Of a DNA stretch of 15,000 bases, positions 1 to 7,363 are shown one piece after another. The notes below the pieces were generated by a model. That model did no database searches, was not told the DNA's origin, and saw only the letters and a program-made list of their open reading frames with translations. The stretch is from Glandiceps talaboti (Eukaryota; Hemichordata; Enteropneusta; Spengelidae). The stretch spans positions 29,604,832-29,619,831 of the forward strand of contig NC_135549.1 of assembly GCF_964340395.1 (NCBI RefSeq), given 5' to 3'. Numbering within the stretch: the stretch's first letter is position 1; every line of letters starts with the position of its first letter. The translations under genes were made by a program, and so were the position numbers.

Positions 1-194
1 GTTACACATGTCTGACTAGGAGTATTCAAATGAAGTCAAAATTATGTAAATGACCATGCACAACTGCAATGAACAAAGGTCTGGAGTTAACATTCATGAA
101 ACATAGGAAGTGTGATATATTTACATCAAATTTACATCACATAAATCTAACATAAGGGTACGCTGCTAATGACTTTTTTGGGTGGAGGACAGGT

Positions 195-205
195 GGGGGG
201 GGGGG
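195..205. repeat. G11 homopolymer run
   Basis: Eleven consecutive G, preceded by GGTGGAGGACAGGT, making a short G-rich patch inside AT-rich intron sequence. It is one of four G/C runs of at least 11 in this window. Confidence 0.9.
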
Positions 206-699
206 TTATGACTAACTGAATCAGTTTTGAACAATAATAAAGACTTGATACATGAATCAGCGCAAGTTGTAGATATACAAGAGATATCAGAGAAATGCAT
301 CAGCACTGAAAACAGGTAAGTCACAAGTAGTTCTTCTGAAATGTCTTAAATACACTGTACACAAATAAACTGTCTTTATGTTAATATTATGTAAATAGAA
401 ACAAGATTAATTTACATATAAACTAAGTCCCCCAGACTTGTCATGTTCATACGATTACAGAATAGTATTCTCAAACCAAATATTAATTACAAATGTAGCT
501 GACGTCTTCTGTGACACAGTGGCCATCACAACTCTCTCGGCCAGTTATTCTGTACATTGGCTTTGTCACTAACTTAGTCAAAATGAATTTTCTACTGTCT
601 AGATATTTTGTGATATAAATCACGTGAATGATGCCTTTATGCAACCTATATCCTACTAGGTACCAAATTATATAATGTTGCGTTGACTGTGGCACAAGC

Positions 700-993
700 A
701 TGGTTCAAATTTTGAATGACTTTAGCAATTCAGAACGAAATTGCAGTGACAAGGCTAGTCTTTTGGCTATCCACACTCTCATTGCTGCAGACGCTTCTAT
801 GAGACCATGTATCTCCAGCAGCAGTGCATGCTGGGGAATACTTCATGTCCAACATTTCAGGCTCAACGATTTTAATAGGTACATTCGCGACAAGTTATCA
901 CTTTTCAAACACGATACATCTAAATTACAACTATACAGGCCTCGTAAGCCCATTTTTTATGACTTAGAAGAAATTTACTTAATTCCAGCTTAG
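700..993 (+). other. Unassigned 97-codon ORF in intron 2 of UBE2H
   Basis: An ATG-started frame of 97 codons (MVQILNDFSNSERN near the start, IYLIPA at the end) runs on the strand opposite UBE2H. The frame is open upstream of the ATG only to a TAA at 673. No domain, signal peptide or membrane segment is recognised, and no splice sites stand out. The patch 721-960 has about 7 CpGs, denser than the flanking intron, so it may be a more recent insertion or a decayed mobile-element fragment. It ends 14 bp before the foldback element at 1008. I consider protein expression unlikely. Confidence 0.12.
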
Positions 994-1007
994 GGTAGTT
1001 GAAATTT

Positions 1008-1074
1008 GGTTTCCCCAGACTCTTGTCTCAGTGGTCTGGTAGAAGAGCCCCCAGTGGCGAGACTCTGGGTAACC
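1008..1074. repeat. Foldback inverted repeat of about 67 bp
   Basis: The left arm, GGTTTCCCCAGACTCTTG followed by TCTCAGTGG (1008-1034), pairs imperfectly with the right arm (1051-1074), whose reverse complement begins GGTTACCCAGAGTCTCG. The loop is about 16 nt. The arms share GGTT.CC, CAGA.TCT and CA.TGG blocks with small gaps. It looks like a decayed foldback or a terminus of a dispersed repeat. The string TCTCAGTGGTCTGGTAGA also faintly resembles a tRNA A-box, but there is no matching B-box, so a tRNA-derived origin is not supported. Confidence 0.5.
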
Positions 1075-2267
1075 GAGACTATGACAAGTCATGAACATGT
1101 AACCTGTAGATTGTAAGTTAAGCCACTCTAACCATTCAACCATCATGAATCCAAAGTATAATATAAATGTATATATTTGTATTCTGATAAAGAAAGAGAC
1201 CAATTTATCAGCAGGGCAACAATGAAAGACTTTGATGACATGCCGGGATTCAACTGACATGTACTTTTGTCACTGCAGGGTTCGATGTCATTATCATTCT
1301 ACAATGTACATGTATATAAATCCCTGGTTATGTCCCTTTTGTAATTTACCAAATACAGTATGTGATTTTTTAATCTTGTCTGGTCTTTGTGTCTTAACTG
1401 TTCTATAATTATCTACAATTATTTCACAACTACTTGTGAAAGCAATCTCTACCCCTTTGATGATAATTTGCCATGGCACAACAATTATTTTCGCTATTTC
1501 CATAGTCTGTAGTACCAAATTATTATGATAAGTGTGTCTATGTATTTCTAACATTATACCATTATAAATGTATACCCTAGGCAATAAATTTTCAATATGA
1601 AAGAAAATCAATTTGCTAGTCTCCCAGTCTTTTATTTACACACACTGAACAGTCAACTGAAATATTTTGAATCTAAATATTATCCCACAATCCACAAGAA
1701 CGGAGAAAAAAACCCATGCACCCTCAAGTAACAGAGTTCACCTGACTGACCTTGTAGCCTGTGGGCAAGTGTATATAAGGTCATGCTGTGAATGCCCTAC
1801 ACTGACTTGTAGACTGTGGTGGGAGTTGGTACATGTATTAGTAACCTTTGGATATTCACTATAAAATTATATTCAAATGTCTTCACAAGAAAAGGCTATA
1901 TTTATATACTTGTACAGGCATGACATCCTCATCATGAATATTCATGAATTGCAAAACCATGGTATTACATAATATTGCCATGACTTGAATGCTATCTGGC
2001 AAGCTGTGGATTCTTCAGATAATGCATGTATGTATGAAGTTAAAATGGATCATGGCGATGTATAGATAATTATACGGTTACCATGCACAAGTCAATATGT
2101 TGTCATTGAACATAAAATATATATCCTGGCCGTTCTACTTCAAGACAACCGTGTCTACGTTACTAGTTCTGCAATGCTCAAAATATGAGCCATATTTTTC
2201 CTAATACTGTAATAGCTATTATTTTTCTGTATTTGTCATGAATTATGCTTGGAGAGGTATAACTATA

Positions 2268-2401
2268 TTATTCCCCAACATTTTTCTTCATACAAATACT
2301 CATGATGGCTTGTCACTACTTGTCTAGTGACTCGGAGTGACAAGGCCCCTTAGGTCACTCATATTTTCCTTGCCTGAACAAAGAAAAATACAGGGGAATA
2401 A
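2268..2401. mobile_element. Small MITE-like element with TA target duplication
   Basis: The left end TTATTCCCCAACATTTTTC is mirrored at the right end, whose reverse complement starts TTATTCCCCTGTATTTTTC. The dinucleotide TA flanks both ends (2266-2267 and 2402-2403). Inside, CTTGTCACT (2309-2317) pairs with AGTGACAAG (2336-2344), extending the hairpin. At 134 bp with no coding capacity, this fits a non-autonomous DNA transposon. TA duplications are typical of Tc1/mariner-like and some other superfamilies. The family is not recognised. Confidence 0.65.
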
Positions 2402-2699
2402 TATCTACATGTATATTGTACTGCATCACGTGACAAAGGTTCAGTATCATTTTCAACAGCATCAAATGTATTGAATTTTTTAAATGTTTGATCTAAATAT
2501 TGAAATCCATTGACACACAATCACTACATTTTGTATGTCATATACAATTTGAATATTATACAATGTGTCTGAATTAGCTTTAAACATGTTTATGGATATA
2601 TATTGTGAAAAATATACATATAAGAATGAAGAATTCTATGATTAGATAACTGCTGTATGAAGCCATCAGCATGACAACTAGCTATAATGTAGCTAGATT

Positions 2700-2733
2700 A
2701 TGGTTGTATATATAGAACTACATGTACAACCAT
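2700..2733. repeat. Hairpin with perfect 9-bp stem
   Basis: ATGGTTGTA (2700-2708) pairs with TACAACCAT (2725-2733) around a 16-nt loop. Nearby, CTAGCTA and TAGCTAG form another short stem. No terminator or RNA gene role is apparent; this may be background structure in AT-rich intron DNA. Confidence 0.35.
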
Positions 2734-3197
2734 GACCTCAATCAACAGTGCTGTATAATTACACATAGTTTCACGGTTCATTTAACGTTAAGTCTTTGAA
2801 GGATTATCACCTTTGAGAGATATCACTAACCCAGGGAGTATGAATATGACTTATAGTACTTGAACAAACACACATCAGAACAAACACAAGTGTGAGAAAT
2901 TTCTGCACAGACTACAAATGTTAGCCAAGAGTAAACGTAACAAATGCCTGCAATATTGCATACTTGTACAGTTAGTACAGACATAGGTCACATGTATCGT
3001 AATATTTCTGGTATCTGTTACCCTGTTCTTCTGAGGAATTTATAGAGTAGTGGATTCCACCCTATGAGTCCTTGAAAAACAATACTATTTAATTAAAGTA
3101 ACAATTAAGTATTCTTTTCATGTGTTAATTTCACTATTATAATTATTTTCTGGGGAGAACAGTGTATCAGTGTGAACTATGTTCTGACAATACTTAC

Positions 3198-3274
3198 TTG
3201 TTTTAGGACCATAAAATTTCACCATGAACTCATTAAGTCCACCCAGTATTGTTACTTCATGATTGCTTTCCATT
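3198..3274 (-). CDS. UBE2H: UBE2H coding exon 2 (beta-sheet start of the UBC fold)
   Basis: This 77-nt exon follows a clean acceptor (TTGTCTCTTCAG|AATGG) and ends at a near-consensus donor (ACAA|GTAAGTA). Joined to exon 1, it completes a Leu codon (CT+A). It then reads [12 protein letters not shown] followed by [13 protein letters not shown] plus one base. Human UBE2H has [12 protein letters not shown] and LNEFVVKFYGPQG in the same place, so only a few substitutions are seen. This part is the end of helix 1 and the first beta strands of the UBC fold. The next exon should begin with two bases completing Thr and encode PYEGG; I searched 1-3190 by eye on the minus strand and did not find it. The remaining coding exons, with the catalytic Cys of the TVCLDV motif, therefore probably lie beyond the left edge. 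Only about 43 of roughly 183 residues are in the window. Confidence 0.95.
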
Positions 3275-5077
3275 CTGAAGAGACAAGGTTAAGGGAACAA
3301 TACACAATATATGCTACATGATTCTGTAGACTAGTGAACACTTAACATTCAATATGGAGTCATTACAAATGATTCACATCAGACCTTACCTACAGCACAC
3401 TTTTAATTTCACTCAGTTCACCAAAATATCAATCTATGTAAGGTTACAGTATTAAATATTGATTTTCTTTTATTATCAGAACCAAGGAGACACATTTTTT
3501 TTGTTGCAATAAGGGAAGTTGGATTTAGGAGATATTTTCATGGGTAAAACCCCTGTTTTTTATTTCCCCAAGTCATCTCAGCTTTGACCCAGGAAATGAA
3601 ATAACCAAACATAGTTCTCACTATCATTTTTGCTCCAATTCTGTGTTACATGTCACAGAGATTTTGTACACTTCACTGTATGCCATGCCTGTGATAGCCT
3701 TTAAAGCTGTAAGTAGCTTAGATAAATGACACAACAGCTGATTACAGCACAGATGACCTAGCCAGCTAATATGCAACCATACTGTTGTTCTCCTTGACGG
3801 CAGTACATTATGAATATCAACTATAATTTGTACTATATGAATGACTTACTTGACCCTTAAAAAAATACAAAATCAAAAATATTATCATAATTATTTTTAA
3901 CAATGAGGAAGTCACTGAGAAGGAACACCGGTTCTGACTCATAATGAGTGTATATTAAAGGAAAATGTTCCCTGCTACATTTGAGAATACAATCAGCATC
4001 ACTGCGCAGACGATGCAAATTTTAACATGACACAGTAATACAGTACTGTCATCGCAAAATATAAAAGCTACAATGATTTGAATGAATATAATTTTACTCA
4101 TAAATGACACAATATACAGCCTGCCATTTTGTAAATTTGCATATTTCAAGGGCAGCATAGTGTGTATTGCTTGGTTCTGAAGTACGGCAATCAATTGACC
4201 TACATATCGGACTACAGCTTTGTATTTACACTTATTGACGAAGGCAAACGTTCTGATACAAAATACAGAACATATACTCTCCTTGCCTATAAAATTCCAT
4301 TTCTAATATTTTGTCAAAGATAAAAACATTATACCTTGAACTTTGGACAGGTAAGAAAATCTTGTCATTTTTATTAAATACACAGGGGAATGTAACTAAG
4401 ACTCTTAGTGTTGGATAATCTATAAAATGTTCCAAATTTGCTAAAATTTACACAAAATTACCAGAAACGTCATTTCTATTTATAAGAAAATCTTTTTGTA
4501 GTAAAACTGTCGCCAGCTGTTTTAATAACAATGATCGACTTGGGGTCTCGTCTTTCGACTCTTTGTAATAACCGATAGCCGAAAAGGTCACGATGATTGC
4601 CGAACAACCTGGAGCTCGTTACAGACGGTGTCCCGGTTCGAGTGTTTATCGGACACTTGGACGAACACTGATTAAAATGAATGTCATAAAATCTATGTAT
4701 GAGTTGATCCCAAAATATCATAAAATATAACACGGCAACACCTCCGATTTACAATCGACATGCAAATGAATGGCATTCGATAACCAGCTATTCTAGGCGT
4801 ATTTCGTCATCAAAACACACAGCCGATATCCTCCAAACACCTATAAATTGACCATTCTGACAAATAAGGGCACTCGACCTCAATCATCTTAATCAATTTG
4901 ATCTTTCCGCTCACCAGTAAAACTATTTTCTTCGATATATACCCAAAATTTTTCAGATTTTTGAGAAAATCGGCTGACCAGCTGACAGTCGATAGGTGGG
5001 GAAAGGTACGTGACTTCCGATCGCTGAAAAATCCACGGCAACCGAAGTGCTGATCACGATTCACACTGAAAGGATAC
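3275..5077 (-). other. UBE2H: UBE2H intron 1
   Basis: This intron lies between the GT at 5077-5076 and the AG at 3276-3275, length 1,803 bp, in phase 2. Its first ~550 bp (about 4500-5077) are CpG-rich and belong to the promoter-proximal block. The rest is AT-rich and CpG-poor. Short open frames here (for example 3955-4194, 4232-4435 and 4476-4733 on the minus strand) have no recognisable protein content and no supporting splice sites. I see no transposable element with clear ends inside it. Confidence 0.88.
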
Positions 5078-5130
5078 AGTTTGATAACATCCGTGTCCAT
5101 ACGCCGTTTACCTGGACTTGGAGAAGACAT
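5078..5130 (-). CDS. UBE2H: UBE2H coding exon 1 (N-terminus of ubiquitin-conjugating enzyme E2 H)
   Basis: Reading leftward from the ATG at 5130, this exon encodes MSSPSPGKRRMDTDVIK plus two bases (CT) of a split Leu codon. That matches the highly conserved start of animal UBE2H (human has Val where this has Ile). UBE2H is an E2 that takes ubiquitin as a thioester from E1 and passes it to substrates; its yeast relative Ubc8 works with the GID (CTLH) E3 ligase. The start codon has A at -3 (AAAATGT), a good context. The exon ends at CT|GTATCC, a poor donor beyond the GT, but the reading frame continues perfectly into exon 2 at 3274. The open frame running on to 4810 is only intron read-through. 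The basic N-terminal extension and the start of helix 1 are encoded here; the catalytic cysteine lies far downstream. Identity is firm; the exact 5' end of the mRNA is not known. Confidence 0.93.
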
Positions 5131-5260
5131 TTTGATGGCTTAAATAGGGAAATTTCCAACAGTTCTGCTTTACATGTACCGGTCTTATGTCGTCGATGAG
5201 CACTTTGCCAACTGAACAGAACCAAAACAATTGTCAAACTTATAAAGTGGGGCGATCCAT
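5131..5260 (-). promoter_or_regulatory. UBE2H: UBE2H 5' UTR and possible core promoter with TATA-like box
   Basis: Immediately upstream of the UBE2H start codon. Read on the minus strand, a CACTTTATAAGTTTG segment near 5240-5254 contains TATAA and could be a TATA-like element about 110 bp before the ATG. CpG-promoter housekeeping genes often lack a functional TATA box, so this may be chance. There is no out-of-frame ATG with a long uORF that I could identify close to the start. The transcription start cannot be placed from sequence alone. Confidence 0.3.
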
Positions 5261-5482
5261 TTCCAAGTTAGAGGGACAGAAATATATAGTACTTTGTGCG
5301 GTACAAATTATATGTAAAATTGTTTGAATACCACTTAATGTCTCTGATTATATAATAAATTATCAAAAATAAATGTAATCGCAGTATAGTATGCCAAATG
5401 TTTGTCATCAAAAACTGTCGACATAACTACCCATCCCTATCTCAATAATAAAATAGGCCATGATGCAAGCAGTCATCCCTCC

Positions 5483-5499
5483 CACGTGACCTGACGTGA
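5483..5499. promoter_or_regulatory. CACGTG E-box next to CRE-like TGACGTGA
   Basis: The stretch contains CACGTG (5483-5488), a core for bHLH-zip factors such as USF, MYC and TFEB. TGACGTGA follows four bases later (5492-5499) and is one base from the TGACGTCA CRE bound by CREB/ATF factors. Both lie about 350-370 bp upstream of the UBE2H ATG in the CpG-rich block, where such sites are commonly functional. Binding is inferred from motif match only. Confidence 0.5.
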
Positions 5500-5524
5500 A
5501 ATATTCCAAATCTCGTTTTATTAT

Positions 5525-5534
5525 GCCCCGCCCC
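5525..5534. promoter_or_regulatory. GC box (SP/KLF-type site)
   Basis: GCCCCGCCCC is a strong match to the SP1/KLF GC box on the opposite strand. It lies 26 bp beyond the CRE-like site in an otherwise AT-rich background, so the match is unlikely to reflect base composition. It supports this region being a promoter. Confidence 0.5.
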
Positions 5535-5671
5535 TTTTAACCTTTGGGAATCGCCAGATTTCAATTAAAAGCTACAGAAAACATTTTCCTTTCTGCCCAC
5601 ATTTACTAGAATGAAAGTCCAGCGGTTTTTGACTTCATCGATAATTAATTCACACTGCGTGACAACGAGAT

Positions 5672-5725
5672 ATTGGCCAATGGGTGAATGACATCATGAT
5701 CACTAGTCCACCAATCATTGCCAAT
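5672..5725. promoter_or_regulatory. Cluster of four CCAAT boxes (NF-Y type)
   Basis: ATTGG at 5672-5676 directly abuts CCAAT at 5677-5681. Two more CCAAT copies follow at 5711-5715 and 5721-5725. A CRE-like TGACATCA sits between the groups. NF-Y binds CCAAT in promoters and often uses multiple sites in both orientations, as seen here. The cluster is about 550-600 bp from the UBE2H ATG and about 90-140 bp from the ATG at 5815, so it may serve a rightward transcript at least as much as UBE2H. Confidence 0.45.
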
Positions 5726-5812
5726 GTTTTGACCAACTGGAAAATGTCAATAAGAATCAGCTGACCGATGTAAACAAACCATTCAGATCTTCTAATTCAT
5801 CGTCTCTGGTCT

Positions 5813-5838
5813 AAATGGCGGATATTTTTTACCGGTGA
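5813..5838 (+). promoter_or_regulatory. YY1-like AAATGGCGG site and possible first codons of a divergent transcript
   Basis: AAATGGCGG matches the YY1 core (ANATGGCGGC) that in many animal promoters lies just after the transcription start and can include the start codon. The ATG at 5815 opens a short frame, MADIFYR, then a stop. A GT at 5835 (CCG|GTGACA) could act as a weak donor before the stop, which would make this a first coding exon of an unknown plus-strand gene. I could not find a matching next exon, so only the motif is supported. Confidence 0.3.
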
Positions 5839-6114
5839 CAGTAAACGACGACGTATTAACAGTATCTCTTGACTCTTCAACGAACACCCGAATCGTTTTA
5901 ACCGCATATCGTAAACATTTAATGATAAAACCCTAAATAACGTAATGTTATTGACTATTTCTCCTCTTTTTCGGACTAGGTATACTGCGCCGCGACGAGT
6001 TTTTTTCACACGATAGTTCACGACTATGAGAAACATACATAAATAAAACAAAGCATTCGTTCGAAAAAATAAAAGCAAATAATGATATCGACGTACATAT
6101 ATGCCAAAGAGGCG

Positions 6115-6144
6115 AAAATCATGGCAGCCATTGTATTAAATTGA
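6115..6144 (+). promoter_or_regulatory. Second YY1-like ATGGC site (near-palindromic)
   Basis: The segment AAAATCATGGCAGCCATTG contains an ATGGCAGCC core and, on the other strand, AATGGCTGCC, so both strands resemble a YY1 site. The ATG at 6121 opens only a 7-codon frame (MAAIVLN, then stop). It marks the right end of the CpG-enriched block, after which CpG becomes rare. It could be a start-proximal element of a rightward transcript; direct evidence is absent. Confidence 0.25.
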
Positions 6145-6209
6145 GAACCCTGGAGATGCATATTAAATCAAACCTTTGTTATGCAGATAACCTTGAGTGT
6201 TGTCGTCGT

Positions 6210-6221
6210 CCCCCCCCCCCC
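6210..6221. repeat. C12 homopolymer run
   Basis: Twelve C in a row following TGTCGTCGT, at the right border of the CpG-enriched block. Confidence 0.9.
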
Positions 6222-6440
6222 TTAAAAAGTAAACATGTTTTGGTCAGAAAATTGACAGTTTATTTAAATTACAAGGTCACATCATACATGATGACATCAT
6301 TACAGAAAATGATATCCGCCCTCACAATATAAACAAACAGAGACACAGATATCTTGTCCTTGAATTACACCCTTGGTGATGCTAAATCATGGTATATCTC
6401 CATTGTCTTTGTTGTATGGATTAATACATTCACACTACAT

Positions 6441-6453
6441 GGGGGGGGGGGGG
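6441..6453. repeat. G13 homopolymer run
   Basis: Thirteen G in a row between CACTACAT and TTCATGATG. Such runs are length-unstable and prone to sequencing error, so frames that cross it should not be trusted. Confidence 0.9.
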
Positions 6454-7156
6454 TTCATGATGATCATTGCAAGCTTATTGTTAATTTTGATAATTATCCC
6501 TTCCATATTTGGCATTCCATTGTGTATGAAGTCAAAACATTCCTTGGAAACAGATCCCAAATTTTAGCTGACATCTTGTCAGCATAGTCAGGGGTGTAGG
6601 CTACAGTGGGCTATTGTCACATTTCTTGTACCATAAATGCCCCATTTAACATAATATACTAGTACCCTGAAGAGATTTACCCTCATGCAAGCCTCACAGC
6701 AAACTGGTGCTTGTGATAAAGGTTTTTTTTAAAACAATGCTTGAACAAATGCATTTGTAAATGAAAGAATACTTTGGATATGAATACAGATAGGTAGAGG
6801 TAAATAAAATGATCGAATGGTGAAACAAAACATATAGAGACCACCATAATGTAGGTATGTATATCAATAATCATGTATGTATATATATACCAATTATTAT
6901 ACACTTTTCATTGTACAAAGAAAATACTCTGGGAAGTGCATGTATGGAAATTATAGAATAATTTTTCTATTTTTGATACTGTCAGTAAACAAAGTGTAAA
7001 GCTCCATTCAAAAGGTAACTCTCTGTGCTATACTGTGAGTGCATGACACTTACAATGATGAATGAACAACCTGTTAAATGTAAATAATTCAAAGTGTGAA
7101 TATATGCCATCACTGATGGGATCAGATCACAAATCAGCTGTTCACATTGAGTACAG

Positions 7157-7363
7157 TACTAGTCAATCTGATTAAAATCTGATGTGGTGAAAGTCACTAG
7201 ATGTCGTTATTTACCTCTATTTCCATCATCTTCTGTCATTTGTTTTGTTCCAGGTGATCACCGTCTTCCCACGTATGACACAAAATGATGGAAATAGATG
7301 TAACTAAAGACATCTAGCCACTTTCACCACATCAGATTTTCATAATCATATTGAATACTAGTA
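7157..7363. mobile_element. MITE-like element with ~80-bp terminal inverted repeats
   Basis: The left arm starts TACTAGTCAATCTGATTAAA and the reverse complement of the right arm starts TACTAGTATTCAATATGA. The arms share an exact 21-bp block (7174-7194 with 7320-7340; core ATCTGATGTGGTGAAAGT). They continue with further matching stretches such as CTAGATGTC and CTATTTCCATCAT. The centre (about 7240-7285) is unpaired and contains a chance splice-acceptor-like TTTTGTTCCAG. There is no coding capacity. The length of about 207 bp and the almost complete foldback suggest a non-autonomous DNA transposon. A target duplication is not certain because both ends carry the palindromic ACTAGT. Confidence 0.7.

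Larger units (their letters stand above)
1..3197 (-). other. UBE2H: UBE2H intron 2 (partial, continues past left edge)
   Basis: It begins with the donor GTAAGTA at 3197-3191 and contains no UBE2H exon that I could find, so it should extend leftward out of the window. It is phase 1. The content is AT-rich, CpG-poor DNA with a G run at 195-205, a foldback element at 1008-1074, a TA-flanked MITE at 2268-2401 and a small hairpin at 2700-2733. A plus-strand ORF at 700-993 lies in a slightly more CpG-rich patch but is not recognised. That the whole interval is intron is inferred from the missing exon 3. Confidence 0.75.
4500..6140. promoter_or_regulatory. CpG-enriched promoter region of UBE2H, possibly bidirectional
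   Basis: CpG dinucleotides are clearly denser here than elsewhere. A hand count gives over 30 in about 4501-5160 against about 5 in 2401-3000. UBE2H exon 1 sits inside the block, near its left-centre, and CpG-rich sequence continues some 1 kb upstream of the gene. That upstream kilobase holds a GC box, an E-box, a CRE-like site, clustered CCAAT boxes and YY1-like sites. In genomes with CpG methylation, unmethylated promoters keep their CpGs, so this looks like the start region of UBE2H and perhaps of a rightward transcript. No gene is recognised on the right, so the bidirectional reading is inference. Confidence 0.6.
6141..7156. other. Non-coding stretch right of the promoter block
   Basis: No exon, RNA gene or transposon end is recognised here. 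It holds a C12 run at 6210-6221 and a G13 run at 6441-6453. The overlapping short plus-strand frames at 6354-6587 span the G run and show no domain. CpG is scarce compared with the adjacent promoter region. It could be intergenic DNA or the first intron of an unidentified rightward gene. Confidence 0.5.

Noticed and set aside
300-322. Perfect-looking plus-strand donor AACAG|GTAAGTC
   Set aside because: The preceding open segment is only about 16 codons, antisense to UBE2H, and has no clear partner exon.
1021-1076. tRNA gene or tRNA-derived SINE head near TCTCAGTGGTCTGGTAGA
   Set aside because: There is an A-box-like string but no B-box (GGTTCGAATCC type) at the right distance and no cloverleaf; the inverted arms explain the sequence better.
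4630-4650. GGTTCGAG resembling a Pol III B-box
   Set aside because: It does not match the last bases of the B-box consensus and no A-box or tRNA fold lies upstream.
4810-5077. Continuation of the UBE2H exon 1 frame to 106 codons
   Set aside because: The homology stops exactly at Lys17/Leu18 and resumes in exon 2 at 3274, so the extra codons are intron.
5797-6078. 93-codon minus-strand ORF in the promoter block
   Set aside because: There is no recognisable domain and it overlaps motif-dense promoter DNA. It is probably a chance frame.
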